Shown: positions 7,767 to 14,943 of the stretch, one piece after another
Numbering within the stretch: the first letter of the stretch is position 1
Layout of the letters: each line of letters starts with the position of its first letter
Source: an uncultured Lacticaseibacillus sp.
Lineage (GTDB): Bacteria > Bacillota > Bacilli > Lactobacillales > Lactobacillaceae
Reading direction: 5' to 3'
NCBI GenBank assembly: GCA_934339215.1
Contig: CAKRHU010000003.1
Span: 1-18,581, forward strand
Length of the DNA: 18,581 bases
The notes under the pieces: generated by a model
Told to the model about the DNA's origin: nothing
Database searches by the model: none
The model's input: the letters and a program-made list of their open reading frames with translations, nothing else
Made by a program: the position numbers and the translations under genes

Positions 7767-7945
7767 TTAGTATATCATGTAACGACGAGAAGCCGAACGA
7801 TACAATCCGTTCACACGAGCATGCAAACGGATACATTGCCGTTTTTGGCGTAAATGTTCTGTAAATCTGATAAATTCGTCATTCCCAGCGTCTTCTTCCG
7901 CCAACAGTTGATCAATTTCTTCCTGCGCTTTTTTTCATTGTTCAC
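7767..7945 (-). CDS. Small ORF with a frameshift at an A7 run (59 residues if shifted -1)
   Basis: GTG at 7945 has a good ribosome binding site (AAAGGA, 7 bases away). In the starting frame it encodes 44 residues (to 7811), very basic and not protein-like. If the ribosome slips -1 at the heptamer A-AAA-AAG (7934-7928), or if one A is missing from the run, the product is 59 residues. It starts MNNEKKAQEEIDQLLAEEDA, continues with NDEFIRFTEHLRQKR and ends at a TAA (7769-7767) only 23 bases before the MinJ-like start. The shifted frame looks like real coding sequence: an acidic helical stretch with ordinary codon use. I do not recognise the family. It could be a programmed frameshift, a true mutation, or a sequencing error in the homopolymer. 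Confidence 0.4.
7928..7934 (-). other. Candidate -1 slippery heptamer A AAA AAG
   Basis: The heptamer has the correct phase relative to the GTG at 7945 (codons GAA AAA AAG) and is the same as the dnaX and IS3-type slippery site. A -1 slip joins the six-codon start to the protein-like frame. No obvious strong downstream pseudoknot was seen by eye. Confidence 0.35.
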
Positions 7946-7974
7946 GATTAATCCTTTTATATTTCCGTGACCAC

Positions 7975-8008
7975 ACAAAAAACCGCCGCGACCAAGGCAC
8001 GACGGTTT
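7975..8008 (-). terminator. Rho-independent terminator after ftsX
   Basis: On the minus strand AAACCGTCG (8008-8000) and CGGCGGTTT (7988-7980) form a 9-bp stem (one G-T pair), followed by a run of T. It lies only 6 bases after the ftsX stop. Genes further down (small ORF, MinJ-like, phoP, phoR) have no obvious promoter between here and 7945, so some read-through or an internal promoter is implied. Confidence 0.85.
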
Positions 8009-8013
8009 GTACT

Positions 8014-8907
8014 TTAGATTTTAAGGAAGCGACGCATGGAAACGACAGAACCTAATGCCCCGATGATGATCCCGATGGCAGCTAAGGCCACATCCAGCCA
8101 GAATAAGAATGGCATGGTTGGGAACAAAGAGTAGCCGTTAGCAGCAGTCGTCAACCCGGCATTGGCATAAACCAAGCTATAGCCGATATCGACCACTAAC
8201 ATTGGGATCAAGGAACCAAGCAACCCGGTCCAAGCCCCTTCGAGCAAGAAGGGCCAGCGAATGTAACTTTTGGTCGCCCCGACTAAGCGCATGACCCCAA
8301 TTTCATCGGCACGAGATAAGATCGTGATCCGAATCGTGTTGGAAATCAAGAACACCGCCACGAACAAAAGTAAAATGGTAAACCCGATGCCCCAATGTTG
8401 AATGGTATCAACGGTCTTGAATAACTTCTTGGCCGTGGAACCACCATAAGAAGCTTCAGAGACATGTTTGAGCTTTTGGGCTTGCTTGGCCACTTTGATG
8501 GTCGCTTTGGGATTTTTGGTATCGACTAAGAACACGTTGTTCAACGGGTTCTTGTCGCCAGAAAACATCTTCCATTGCGAACCGTATGAGCCGACAATCG
8601 TATCCAATTCGGTTTTAGCAGAACGATACTTAACGGTTTTCACGTTAGGCAAGGCTTTGATCTGCTTTTCGAGTTTGGCTTCTTGGGATTTCTTCGTGCC
8701 GCGGTCCACATAAACCCGCACGCGGACATCATTTTCCACTTGGGTTGAAATCCGGGAAACGTTCATCAATAAGGCCATGAAGATCCCGACTAATAACAAC
8801 GTGACAGTAACAGCAGAAACTGCGGCCACTGACATCCAACCATTACGCCGCAAGGACTTCCAGGAGTCTTTGAGGTGTCGCTTCATTACATTAGGCTTCA
8901 CTACCAT
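8014..8907 (-). CDS. ftsX: Cell division ABC transporter permease-like protein FtsX
   Basis: A 297-residue membrane protein that, with FtsE, controls peptidoglycan hydrolases at the division site or side wall. The N-terminal RHLKDSWKSLRRNGWMSVAA is characteristic. There are four membrane segments, about 25-48, 172-192, 218-248 and 266-290. The large extracellular loop (about 50-170) is the hydrolase-regulating domain. The motif RADEIGVMRLVGATKSYI (199-216) is the usual FtsX/MacB coupling region. The start is within the end of ftsE (overlap 17 bp). I take ATG 8907, which has AAGGGAG just upstream; GTG 8901, two codons later, is equally plausible by spacing. Followed directly by a terminator. 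Confidence 0.95.
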   Translation of the reverse strand: MVVKPNVMKRHLKDSWKSLRRNGWMSVAAVSAVTVTLLLVGIFMALLMNVSRISTQVENDVRVRVYVDRGTKKSQEAKLEKQIKALPNVKTVKYRSAKTELDTIVGSYGSQWKMFSGDKNPLNNVFLVDTKNPKATIKVAKQAQKLKHVSEASYGGSTAKKLFKTVDTIQHWGIGFTILLLFVAVFLISNTIRITILSRADEIGVMRLVGATKSYIRWPFLLEGAWTGLLGSLIPMLVVDIGYSLVYANAGLTTAANGYSLFPTMPFLFWLDVALAAIGIIIGALGSVVSMRRFLKI

Positions 8908-9577
8908 AACTCCCTTCTTTTTCATCACGGACTAAGCGCCCGCCGGCAATTTCAAGCACACGGTGTTTATGTTCATCCACCATTTGTTGGTTATGAGTCG
9001 CCATAATTACAGTCGTCCCATTGGCATGAACTTTTTCCAAAATTTCCATGATACCTTCAGCGGTTTCTGGATCCAAGTTCCCCGTGGGTTCATCGGCGAT
9101 CACCACTTTAGGCTTGTTGACGATCGCACGGGCAATCGAAACCCGCTGTTGTTCGCCACCGGATAATTCAGATGGGAACCGGCGCAATTTTTGTTCCAAG
9201 CCGACTAGCTTCAACACTTCCAAAACGCGAGGGCGAATGTCTTTGTCAGGCGTTTCGATGACTTGCATCGCATAAGCGACATTTTCATAAACCGTCAAGC
9301 GTGGCAACAACTTGAAATCTTGGAATACGATGCCGATCAAGCGCCGCATGTAAGGCACTTCGGAAGGCTTCATGGTTTTGAAGTCATAGTTGTTGATCAC
9401 AATGTCGCCTTCTGAAGGCGTCAATTCATGGTAAAGCATTTTAATAAATGTTGACTTACCAGCACCACTAGGGCCGATCACATAGACGAATTCGCCTGGA
9501 TCGACGGTAAGGTTCAAATCTTTCATCGCGACGACGCCGTTGTCATACTTCATCATCACGTTTTTCATCTGAATCAT
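8891..9577 (-). CDS. ftsE: Cell division ATP-binding protein FtsE
   Basis: A 228-residue ABC ATPase that works with FtsX. Walker A GPSGAGKS (35-42), Q-loop IVFQDFKLL (83-91), signature LSGGEQQR (138-145), Walker B VIADEPTGNLD (159-169), and the switch histidine in VIMATHNQQ. Start ATG 9577 has AAGGAG nine bases upstream; the in-frame extension to 9643 would run through the promoter region and is rejected. The downstream ftsX overlaps by 17 bp, giving a two-gene unit. An extended -10 promoter lies about 40 bp upstream. Confidence 0.96.
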   Translation of the reverse strand: MIQMKNVMMKYDNGVVAMKDLNLTVDPGEFVYVIGPSGAGKSTFIKMLYHELTPSEGDIVINNYDFKTMKPSEVPYMRRLIGIVFQDFKLLPRLTVYENVAYAMQVIETPDKDIRPRVLEVLKLVGLEQKLRRFPSELSGGEQQRVSIARAIVNKPKVVIADEPTGNLDPETAEGIMEILEKVHANGTTVIMATHNQQMVDEHKHRVLEIAGGRLVRDEKEGSYGSEA

Positions 9578-9614
9578 GTCACGATTCTCCTTAATCACTT
9601 TTTTCACTGCGACC

Positions 9615-9623
9615 AGTATAACA
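9615..9623 (-). promoter_or_regulatory. Extended -10 promoter candidate for ftsEX
   Basis: TGTTATACT on the minus strand combines an extended -10 (TG one base before) with TATACT. No good -35 is seen at 16-18 bp. A start near 9608 gives a leader of about 30 nt before the ftsE ATG. Confidence 0.5.
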
Positions 9624-9702
9624 GGCGTATACAACAACAGCATTGCATTGACATTACAAAAGCGTTTGTCACACAGTCGTCATGTGACCGTTACAGGTCA
9701 GC

Positions 9703-9785
9703 GAATTGAAATTGGGCCTCCAGTTGGCTCATCGAAGCCTAGAGAGGGTCCTCAGCCGAGCTAACTTTGACAATTCGCTTCTGCG
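9703..9785 (+). repeat. Dispersed structured repeat, copy C (truncated left half)
   Basis: It begins GAATTGAAATTGGGCCTCCA, continues with GTTGGCTCATCG and the core GGGTCCTCAGCCGAGCTAAC, and ends around ATTCGCTTCTGCGC. This aligns with the left half of the copies at 3950 and 13689. The right arm is missing; 9786-9871 does not contain its complement. It lies between prfB and the ftsE promoter and is probably a decayed copy. No clear prfB terminator was found in 9786-9871. Confidence 0.75.
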
Positions 9786-9871
9786 CCGCCAAACCGCAAA
9801 TGCCCTGGCGATACCTGATTCTGTGAATATCAGTATTTAAATGAACGGCAAAGATAACACGTCAAATCACA

Positions 9872-10988
9872 TTAGTCAGGATTTTCAGTGGATAACTGCC
9901 ATTGTAAATAAGCATAAATGAAGGGATTCAAATCGCCATCCATCACTGCTTGACCATTACCGGTTTCGTAGTTGGAACGGTGATCTTTGACCATCGTGTA
10001 GGGATGGAAAACATAGGAACGAATTTGTGAACCAAAGGCGACTTCCATTTGGGTCCCTTTGATGGCCGCCGCTTCTTTGGCCTTTATCTCTTGTTCGCGT
10101 TGATATAACTTGGCTTTCAACATGCCCATCGCAGTGTCTTTGTTTTGAAACTGAGAACGTTGCGCTTGACTGGATACCACAATGCCTGTTGGGATATGGA
10201 TCAACCGCACAGCAGAACTGGTTTTGTTGATGTGCTGACCACCAGCACCACTGGAGCGAAAGACTTCCATTTTGATGTCTTCTGGCCGAATGTCGATTTC
10301 AATGGAGTTATCGAGTTCTGGCATCACATCAACACTGGCAAAACTTGTGTGCCGGCGACCGGCTGAATCAAATGGTGAAATCCGGACCAAACGATGGACC
10401 CCTTTTTCACCGCGCAACATGCCATAGGCGTTGTTGCCGTTAATCAACAAGGTCACAGATTTTAAGCCGGCTTCATCGCCGGCGAGGTAATCGGCGACTT
10501 CCACACTGAAGCCATTTTGATCCGCCCAGCGTTGATACATCCGCAACAACATCGCACCCCAATCTTGGGCTTCGGTACCACCAGCACCGGGATGGATTTC
10601 CAAAATGGCATTGTTGGCGTCATATTGACCGTTCAACAAAAGTGCCATTTCGTAATTGTTCATTTTTTCTTCGAGGTCGTGAATGCCTGACTCAAGCTCT
10701 TGTTGCATGTCGGCATCAGGTTCTTCTTGTAACAATTCCAACGACACGTCTAAATCATCGAGTTGATCAGACAAGGCGTAGAAGTTGTCATGCTTAGTTT
10801 TGAGGACGTTATTGGCATCGATCACTTTTTGGGCGGATTCGCGGTCATTCCAAAAATCTGGTTCCGCCATGCGGCCTTCATTTTCTGAGATGCGTTCGTT
10901 CAAGGCATCGAGGTCAAAGAGACCCCCTGAATTGATTTATTTTGGTACGTAATTGCGCAAGTGTATTGCGCGCTTCTGCGATTTCCAT
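9872..10988 (-). CDS. prfB: Peptide chain release factor 2 with programmed +1 frameshift
   Basis: RF2 releases the finished protein at UGA and UAA codons. Translation starts at ATG 10988 (AAAGGAG about 9 bases upstream), reads 24 codons ([20 protein letters not shown]...), and meets an in-frame TGA (10916-10914). A +1 shift then continues [10 protein letters not shown] to the TAA at 9872, giving 371 residues. Stop-recognition motif SPF is at about 204-206 and the catalytic GGQ at about 249-251 ([10 protein letters not shown]). The shift is the family's autoregulation: low RF2 allows time to shift. Without the shift a database may show a truncated gene beginning near 10903. It lies downstream of secA and its terminator. 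Confidence 0.97.
10913..10928 (-). promoter_or_regulatory. prfB programmed +1 frameshift site
   Basis: The sequence reads AGG GGG TCT CTT TGA C. It has the internal Shine-Dalgarno-like AGGGGG, the slippery CTT and the stop TGA at codon 25, in the same arrangement as the classic AGGGGGTATCTTTGAC with one changed base (TCT for TAT). Confidence 0.95.
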
Positions 10989-11150
10989 ACAGAATTTCTC
11001 CTTTGACATAATTGAGATGGTAATTATCGTGTTTCAATTAAAATTATAAAAACATGTCGTCCATATTCACATGGCATTGACTATTTGAGGGAGAAGATGG
11101 CCTGTGGGCAGAGCACTTTATGTCGGAGCTCACACTCCCCCACTGAATGC

Positions 11151-11170
11151 AAAAGGCCGGGCATGCCCGG
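11151..11170 (-). terminator. Probable terminator after secA
   Basis: On the minus strand a perfect CCGGGC/GCCCGG palindrome (11170-11157) is followed by CCTTTTGC. The T-run is short, so termination may be partial and prfB could be co-transcribed with secA. The rest of 10989-11150 holds an AT-rich stretch with TATAAT (11050-11045 area) that could be a prfB promoter but lacks a good -35. Confidence 0.6.
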
Positions 11171-11183
11171 TCTCTTGTGGTGC

Positions 11184-13547
11184 TTAACGACGAATGTTTT
11201 GACGAATTTCGGCTTTCATGAACAGACGGGTGACGTCTTCATCCATGTGGGCGATCATTTCTTCAAACATGGCATAAGCTTCTTCTTGGTATTCGACCAA
11301 TGGGTTCATCTGACCATAACCACGCAAGCCCACGGACTGACGCAATTGATCCAAGACATCGATGTGATCGGTCCACAAGGAGTCAACCACCCGCAGGATT
11401 ACCACCTTTTCAAATTCAAGCATTTGATCGGTGTCACCTAATTGCTTGAGCTTTTCGTTGTAGTTGTCTTCAGCGAGACCTTCGATTTTTTCGATGATCT
11501 GATCTTGACCTAAGCCTTCAAAGGCATTGTTGGTCAGCTTGTCGCTGGACACCATGTTGTTGGTGACATAGTCGTAGATCTTATCGAGTTCCCACTTAGA
11601 TTGTTCGCCTTGAGTGTGCAATTGCACGATGCGGGTGATGCAACGATCAAGCATTGCCATTAAAACAGGCTTCAACGTTTCATCTTCATTGATGACTTGC
11701 TGGCGCTGCTTGTAAATGACTTCACGCTGTTCACGCATCACATCATCATATTGCAAGGTGTTTTTACGGGTATCGTAGTTGTTCCCTTCAACTCGCTTTT
11801 GGGCGGATTCAACAGAACGGGAGATCATACGAGAGCGGATAACTTGTTCGTCGTCTTCGAGTTTGAAACGATCGAGCATTGCTTTGATCCGATCGGAACC
11901 AAAACGCTTCATCAAATCATCTTCCAAAGACAAGTAGAATTGAGTATAGCCCGGATCCCCTTGACGACCGGAACGGCCACGCAGTTGGTTATCGATCCGT
12001 CGAGATTCGTGGCGTTCGGTCCCGATAACCGCTAAGCCGCCGACTTCTTTGACGCCAGGGCCGAGTTTGATATCAGTACCCCGCCCAGCCATGTTGGTGG
12101 CGATGGTGACAGCCCCGCGTTGGCCAGCGTTCATGACGATTTCAGCTTCACGAGCATGGTTTTTGGCGTTCAACACAGAATGCGGAATGCCTTCGTCGTC
12201 AAGCATTTTGCTCAAGCGTTCAGAAGATTCGATTGCCACCGTACCGACCAAGATCGGTTGCCCTTTTTCATGACGGGCTTTGATGTCGGCAGTCACGGCT
12301 TTGAACTTCGAATCCAAAGTTGGATACAAAATATCTGGCATATCCACACGCGCAATTGGCCGGTTGGTTGGAATCGTCAACACGTTCATGTTGTAGATTT
12401 CGCGGAATTCTTCTTCTTCAGTCTTCGCCGTCCCAGTCATCCCAGACAGTTTGTTGTACATCCGGAAGAAGTTCTGATACGTGATGGTCGCCATGGTTTG
12501 GTTTTCATCTTGGATTTCAACGCCTTCTTTGGCTTCGATGGCTTGATGCAGGCCATCGGAAAAGCGCCGGCCTTCCATCGCCCGCCCAGTAAAGGAATCA
12601 ACAATCAAGACTTCGCCGTCTTTAACCATGTAGTCGATATCTTTGAGCATGATGTAATTGGCGCGCAAGGCTTGATCCATATGGTGGGTCAAAGCCGTGT
12701 TTTCCGTGTCATACAAGTTCTTCAAGCCAAAGGTCTTTTCGGCTTTGCGGATCCCATTTTCAGTTAAGGAAATGGTCTTAGTTGGCCAATCGATCTTGTA
12801 GTCGTCTTCTTCTTTTAAAGTTTTGACGAAGCGATCGGCACGAATATATAAGCCGTTGGACTTTTCAGCGCCACCAGAAATGATCAATGGCGTCCGGGCT
12901 TCATCGATTAAAATGGAGTCAACTTCATCGACGATGGCAAAGTTTAATTCGCGTTGCACCATTTGTTGTTTATACACAACCATGTTGTCACGCAAATAAT
13001 CAAAGCCGAGTTCCGCGTTGGTGGAATAAGTGATGTCAGCGTTATAAGCTTCACGCTTTTCATCAGAAGACTTTTCATGAGTGTTTAAGCCCACAGAAAG
13101 CCCCATCCAGTTGTAAAGTTCGCCCATTTCAGTCGCATCACGCGCACTGAGGTATTCGTTGACGGTAACAACGTGGACACCGTGGCCTGCTAAAGCATTC
13201 AAATACACTGGCATGGTGGCGGTCAAGGTTTTCCCTTCACCAGTTTTCATTTCAGCGATGTTACCTTCATGCAAGGTGATCCCACCGATGATTTGCACGC
13301 GGAATGGGAACAGCCCCAAGACCCGCTTGGCGCCTTCGCGTACTGCGGCAAAAGCAACAGGTAAAATATCATCAAGCGTTTCCCCATTTTCCAAGCGCTT
13401 TTTCAACGCTGGCGTTTGCGCTTGTAATTCTTCGTCGGACAAAGCCGCCATTTCTTTTTCATGCGCGATCACTTTGTCGGCAATTTTGCCGATGCGGTTG
13501 ACTTCGCGCTTATCGTTTTCGACCCATTTTCTAAGTGGATTAGCCAT
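11184..13547 (-). CDS. secA: Preprotein translocase ATPase SecA
   Basis: A 787-residue motor that pushes unfolded preproteins through SecYEG. Motifs: Walker A GEGKT (103-107, MKTGEGKTL), DEAD-type Walker B DEVD (207-210) followed by [11 protein letters not shown], the preprotein cross-linking domain after about residue 220, motor 2 with [21 protein letters not shown] and [13 protein letters not shown], and the helical scaffold to the end. The protein stops at AEIRQNIRR and lacks the C-terminal zinc-binding tail found in longer SecA proteins, as is usual for the lactobacilli I know. Start ATG 13547 (MANPLRKWV) matches the family; AAGGGA lies 10 bases upstream. The in-frame extension to 13604 crosses the leader hairpin and is rejected. 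Confidence 0.98.
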   Translation of the reverse strand: MANPLRKWVENDKREVNRIGKIADKVIAHEKEMAALSDEELQAQTPALKKRLENGETLDDILPVAFAAVREGAKRVLGLFPFRVQIIGGITLHEGNIAEMKTGEGKTLTATMPVYLNALAGHGVHVVTVNEYLSARDATEMGELYNWMGLSVGLNTHEKSSDEKREAYNADITYSTNAELGFDYLRDNMVVYKQQMVQRELNFAIVDEVDSILIDEARTPLIISGGAEKSNGLYIRADRFVKTLKEEDDYKIDWPTKTISLTENGIRKAEKTFGLKNLYDTENTALTHHMDQALRANYIMLKDIDYMVKDGEVLIVDSFTGRAMEGRRFSDGLHQAIEAKEGVEIQDENQTMATITYQNFFRMYNKLSGMTGTAKTEEEEFREIYNMNVLTIPTNRPIARVDMPDILYPTLDSKFKAVTADIKARHEKGQPILVGTVAIESSERLSKMLDDEGIPHSVLNAKNHAREAEIVMNAGQRGAVTIATNMAGRGTDIKLGPGVKEVGGLAVIGTERHESRRIDNQLRGRSGRQGDPGYTQFYLSLEDDLMKRFGSDRIKAMLDRFKLEDDEQVIRSRMISRSVESAQKRVEGNNYDTRKNTLQYDDVMREQREVIYKQRQQVINEDETLKPVLMAMLDRCITRIVQLHTQGEQSKWELDKIYDYVTNNMVSSDKLTNNAFEGLGQDQIIEKIEGLAEDNYNEKLKQLGDTDQMLEFEKVVILRVVDSLWTDHIDVLDQLRQSVGLRGYGQMNPLVEYQEEAYAMFEEMIAHMDEDVTRLFMKAEIRQNIRR

Positions 13548-13624
13548 TGAATTAAATTCCCTTCTGTCACGATTTGCTAGGTGCGACCTAACAAGAGTGT
13601 ACACTGACTGACAGTATCCTCATT

Positions 13625-13633
13625 ATTCTAGCA
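13625..13633 (-). promoter_or_regulatory. Extended -10 promoter candidate for secA
   Basis: TGCTAGAAT on the minus strand is an extended -10 with TAGAAT. No convincing -35 is present. A start near 13618 gives a leader of about 70 nt containing a small hairpin TAGGT-GCG-ACCTA (13578-13590). Confidence 0.5.
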
Positions 13634-13688
13634 TTGATTCCCTAAATTTAAAACGGGGCACAAGAAAAAAGCCTGCTCAAGCTGGGTT

Positions 13689-13873
13689 GATTTGAAATTG
13701 GGACTCCAGCTGGCTCACCGCCGCATAGTGAGGGTCCTCGGTCGAACTAACTTGAAGCACTCGCTGCGCTCCTGATCCAAGTGGATTTCGACCTGTGGCT
13801 TTGCCTAAGCGGTGAACCGCTATGGCAAATCTCACTATGCGGCGATGGCCAGCTTCCGTCCCAATTTCAAATC
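13689..13873 (+). repeat. Dispersed structured repeat, copy D (best preserved)
   Basis: 185 bp. The ends GATTTGAAATTGGGAC (13689-13704) and GTCCCAATTTCAAATC (13858-13873) are perfect 16-bp complements, and CGCCGCATAGTGAG (13719-13732) pairs perfectly with CTCACTATGCGGCG (13831-13844). Two inner hairpins: GGTCGAA(13740-13746)/TTCGACC(13787-13793) enclosing ACTTG/CAAGT, and TTTGCC(13800-13805)/GGCAAA(13824-13829) enclosing AGCGGT/ACCGCT. No target duplication is visible at the ends. Located upstream of secA. Confidence 0.88.
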
Positions 13874-13917
13874 ACTTTCGCTCAACTAGGCTATTTTACC
13901 CACCGTTCAATTCTGAA

Positions 13918-13945
13918 TCGACACTGAAATACGCGTTCTGATACT
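13918..13945 (+). promoter_or_regulatory. Candidate plus-strand promoter upstream of cloverleaf element
   Basis: TCGACA (13918-13923, 5 of 6 to the -35 consensus), a 16-bp spacer and GATACT (13940-13945, 4 of 6 to the -10). A transcript from about 13952 would include the ribosome binding site, the mini-ORF and the cloverleaf element. The matches are moderate and could be chance. Confidence 0.3.
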
Positions 13946-14000
13946 CATGGAAACCTCAGCCTCGCCAATAAAAGCAGAAAATCGATGAGCGGAGGTAAAC

Positions 14001-14051
14001 ATGTGGAACGATGCGGCTGAAATCAGCGAACGTGGCAGAAAGATCAGCTGA
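14001..14051 (+). CDS. Possible 16-residue mini-ORF with strong ribosome binding site
   Basis: GGAGG (13991-13995) is followed after five bases by ATG (14001) and an ORF MWNDAAEISERGRKIS ending at TGA (14049-14051). Most of it lies in the left outer arm of the cloverleaf-like element, so its codons are constrained by pairing. The ribosome binding site and spacing are as good as those of real genes here. Length gives no statistical support, no function is recognised, and it may be incidental. Confidence 0.2.
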   Translation: MWNDAAEISERGRKIS

Positions 14052-14196
14052 GACAGTGCTTTTCTGGCTCAGTTGATCTTTCAGGTAAAATCAAAGACGC
14101 GTTCTTCGGCTTTGATTTTAGGCAAAAGAGCATTGGCCTGCTTTTAGCCAATCTCTAGCGCCGGCCGGCCACGAGAGCTGATTTCAGTCGCATCGT
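14008..14196. other. Cloverleaf-like inverted-repeat element
   Basis: Outer arms 14008-14036 and 14168-14196 pair over about 26 of 29 positions: ACGATGCGGCTGAAATCAGC pairs with GCTGATTTCAGTCGCATCGT, then a 3-base internal loop, then CGTGGC with GCCACG. They enclose three hairpins: 14038-14056 with 14064-14082 (19 bp, one mismatch and one G-T), 14086-14096 with 14110-14120 (11 bp), and AGAG-C-ATTGGC (14127-14137) with GCCAATCTCT (14147-14156). It does not share sequence with the 185-bp repeat family. There is no transposase nearby. It could be a structured RNA or a small non-autonomous mobile element. Which strand matters is unknown. Confidence 0.7.
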
Positions 14197-14226
14197 GGAA
14201 CAAGTTCGCCAAAGCCCCCCGATCGC

Positions 14227-14257
14227 ACAAAAAAAGAGTTGCCGGAGCAACTCTTTT
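14227..14257. terminator. Rho-independent terminator after hpf (can act both ways)
   Basis: A perfect 11-bp stem AAAAGAGTTGC/GCAACTCTTTT with a 4-base loop (stem arms 14232-14242 and 14247-14257). On the minus strand a run of seven T follows, ending hpf transcription six bases after its stop codon. On the plus strand a run of four T could end a transcript coming from the cloverleaf element. Confidence 0.92.
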
Positions 14258-14263
14258 CCATTA

Positions 14264-14809
14264 TTATTCGTCAGTTTCGATCAGGCCATAACGACCATCG
14301 CGGCGCTTGTAGACAATGCTGGTGCCAGAAGTTTCTGCATCTTCGAAAATGAAGAAGTTGTGGCCAAGCATATCCATTTGCAAAATGGCTTCTTGAGAAT
14401 CCATTGGCTTCAAAGAAACACGCTTCGTGCGAACCACTTGTAAGTCGTCTTCTGGAACTGCTTCTTCATCAGCTGCGTCCACTTGGATCGGGGCGAGCCC
14501 TTTTTCGCGGGACTTGCGGTTGATCTTGGTCTTGTACTTGCGCACTTGGCGTTCGAGTTTGTCGGTAACCAAGTCAACGCTGGCATACAGATCAGGGCTG
14601 GTTTCTTCGGCGCGCAAGGTGAGATAAGACAGCGGAATCGTTACTTCAACTTTAGCCGTCTTGTCGGGGTAAACTTTCAAATTCACATGCGCGATCGCAT
14701 GAACCGAGTTATCAAAGAATTTGTTGAGTTTGCTAATACGCTTTTCGACGTAAGCTCGAATCGCATCGGTAACCTCAATATTTTCGCCACGAACGTTGTA
14801 TGTTAGCAT
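14264..14809 (-). CDS. hpf: Ribosome hibernation promoting factor, long form
   Basis: A 181-residue protein that binds the 30S subunit at the decoding site and, through its C-terminal domain, dimerises 70S ribosomes into inactive 100S particles in stationary phase or stress. The N-terminal S30AE domain (about 1-100) begins MLTYNVRGENIEVTDAIRAY. A charged linker (about 100-125) follows, then the C-terminal dimerisation domain (about 128-181; SQEAILQMDMLGHNFFIFED, YKRRDGRYGLIE). The C-terminal domain makes it the long form (B. subtilis YvyD type). AAAGGGGAG is upstream of ATG 14809. It has its own promoter (14895-14923), a structured leader and a strong terminator, so it is a single-gene unit. 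Upstream neighbour secA is in the expected order. Confidence 0.96.
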   Translation of the reverse strand: MLTYNVRGENIEVTDAIRAYVEKRISKLNKFFDNSVHAIAHVNLKVYPDKTAKVEVTIPLSYLTLRAEETSPDLYASVDLVTDKLERQVRKYKTKINRKSREKGLAPIQVDAADEEAVPEDDLQVVRTKRVSLKPMDSQEAILQMDMLGHNFFIFEDAETSGTSIVYKRRDGRYGLIETDE

Positions 14810-14831
14810 GACACTTCTCCCCTTTCATCAA

Positions 14832-14865
14832 CGCTGTGATAAGCCACAGCGCCCGATTGGCGGGC
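14832..14865 (-). promoter_or_regulatory. Two tandem hairpins in the hpf leader
   Basis: On the minus strand GCCCG-CCAAT-CGGGC (14865-14851) is directly followed by CGCTGTG-GCTTAT-CACAGCG (14851-14832), a perfect 7-bp stem. They lie between the promoter and the ribosome binding site and share one boundary base, so they can stack or partly compete. No T-run follows, so they are not a standard terminator. Confidence 0.55.
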
Positions 14866-14894
14866 CTTTGAGAACCCTTCCAATCTCTAATTAC

Positions 14895-14923
14895 ATTATA
14901 CCGAACTGATCGTAAATGTACAA
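14895..14923 (-). promoter_or_regulatory. Strong promoter of hpf
   Basis: TTGTAC (14923-14918), a 17-bp spacer and a perfect TATAAT (14900-14895) on the minus strand. The start is near 14888, giving a leader of about 80 nt. It lies directly behind comFC with no terminator between. Confidence 0.8.
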
Positions 14924-14943
14924 ACCTAAAAGCTGTGAATTAT

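Noticed and set aside
6631..7836. Longer start (7836) for the PDZ protein gene
   Set aside because: The added 31 residues lack a ribosome binding site and overlap the small ORF; GTG 7743 has AGGAAGG at good spacing.
10903..10988. prfB as a pseudogene with a premature stop
   Set aside because: The stop sits exactly in the conserved RF2 programmed frameshift context, so the gene is intact.
12120..12767. 215-residue plus-strand ORF
   Set aside because: Antisense shadow of secA, whose full set of SecA motifs is unambiguous; no start signal.
13689..14196. Insertion sequence or its remnant with transposase
   Set aside because: No transposase-like reading frame in 13548-14228 and no visible target-site duplications; a MITE remains possible but unproven.
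13981..14257. T-box or other known riboswitch upstream of a gene
   Set aside because: No gene follows on the plus strand (hpf is opposite) and I could not find the T-box consensus; the fold does not match a class I recognise.
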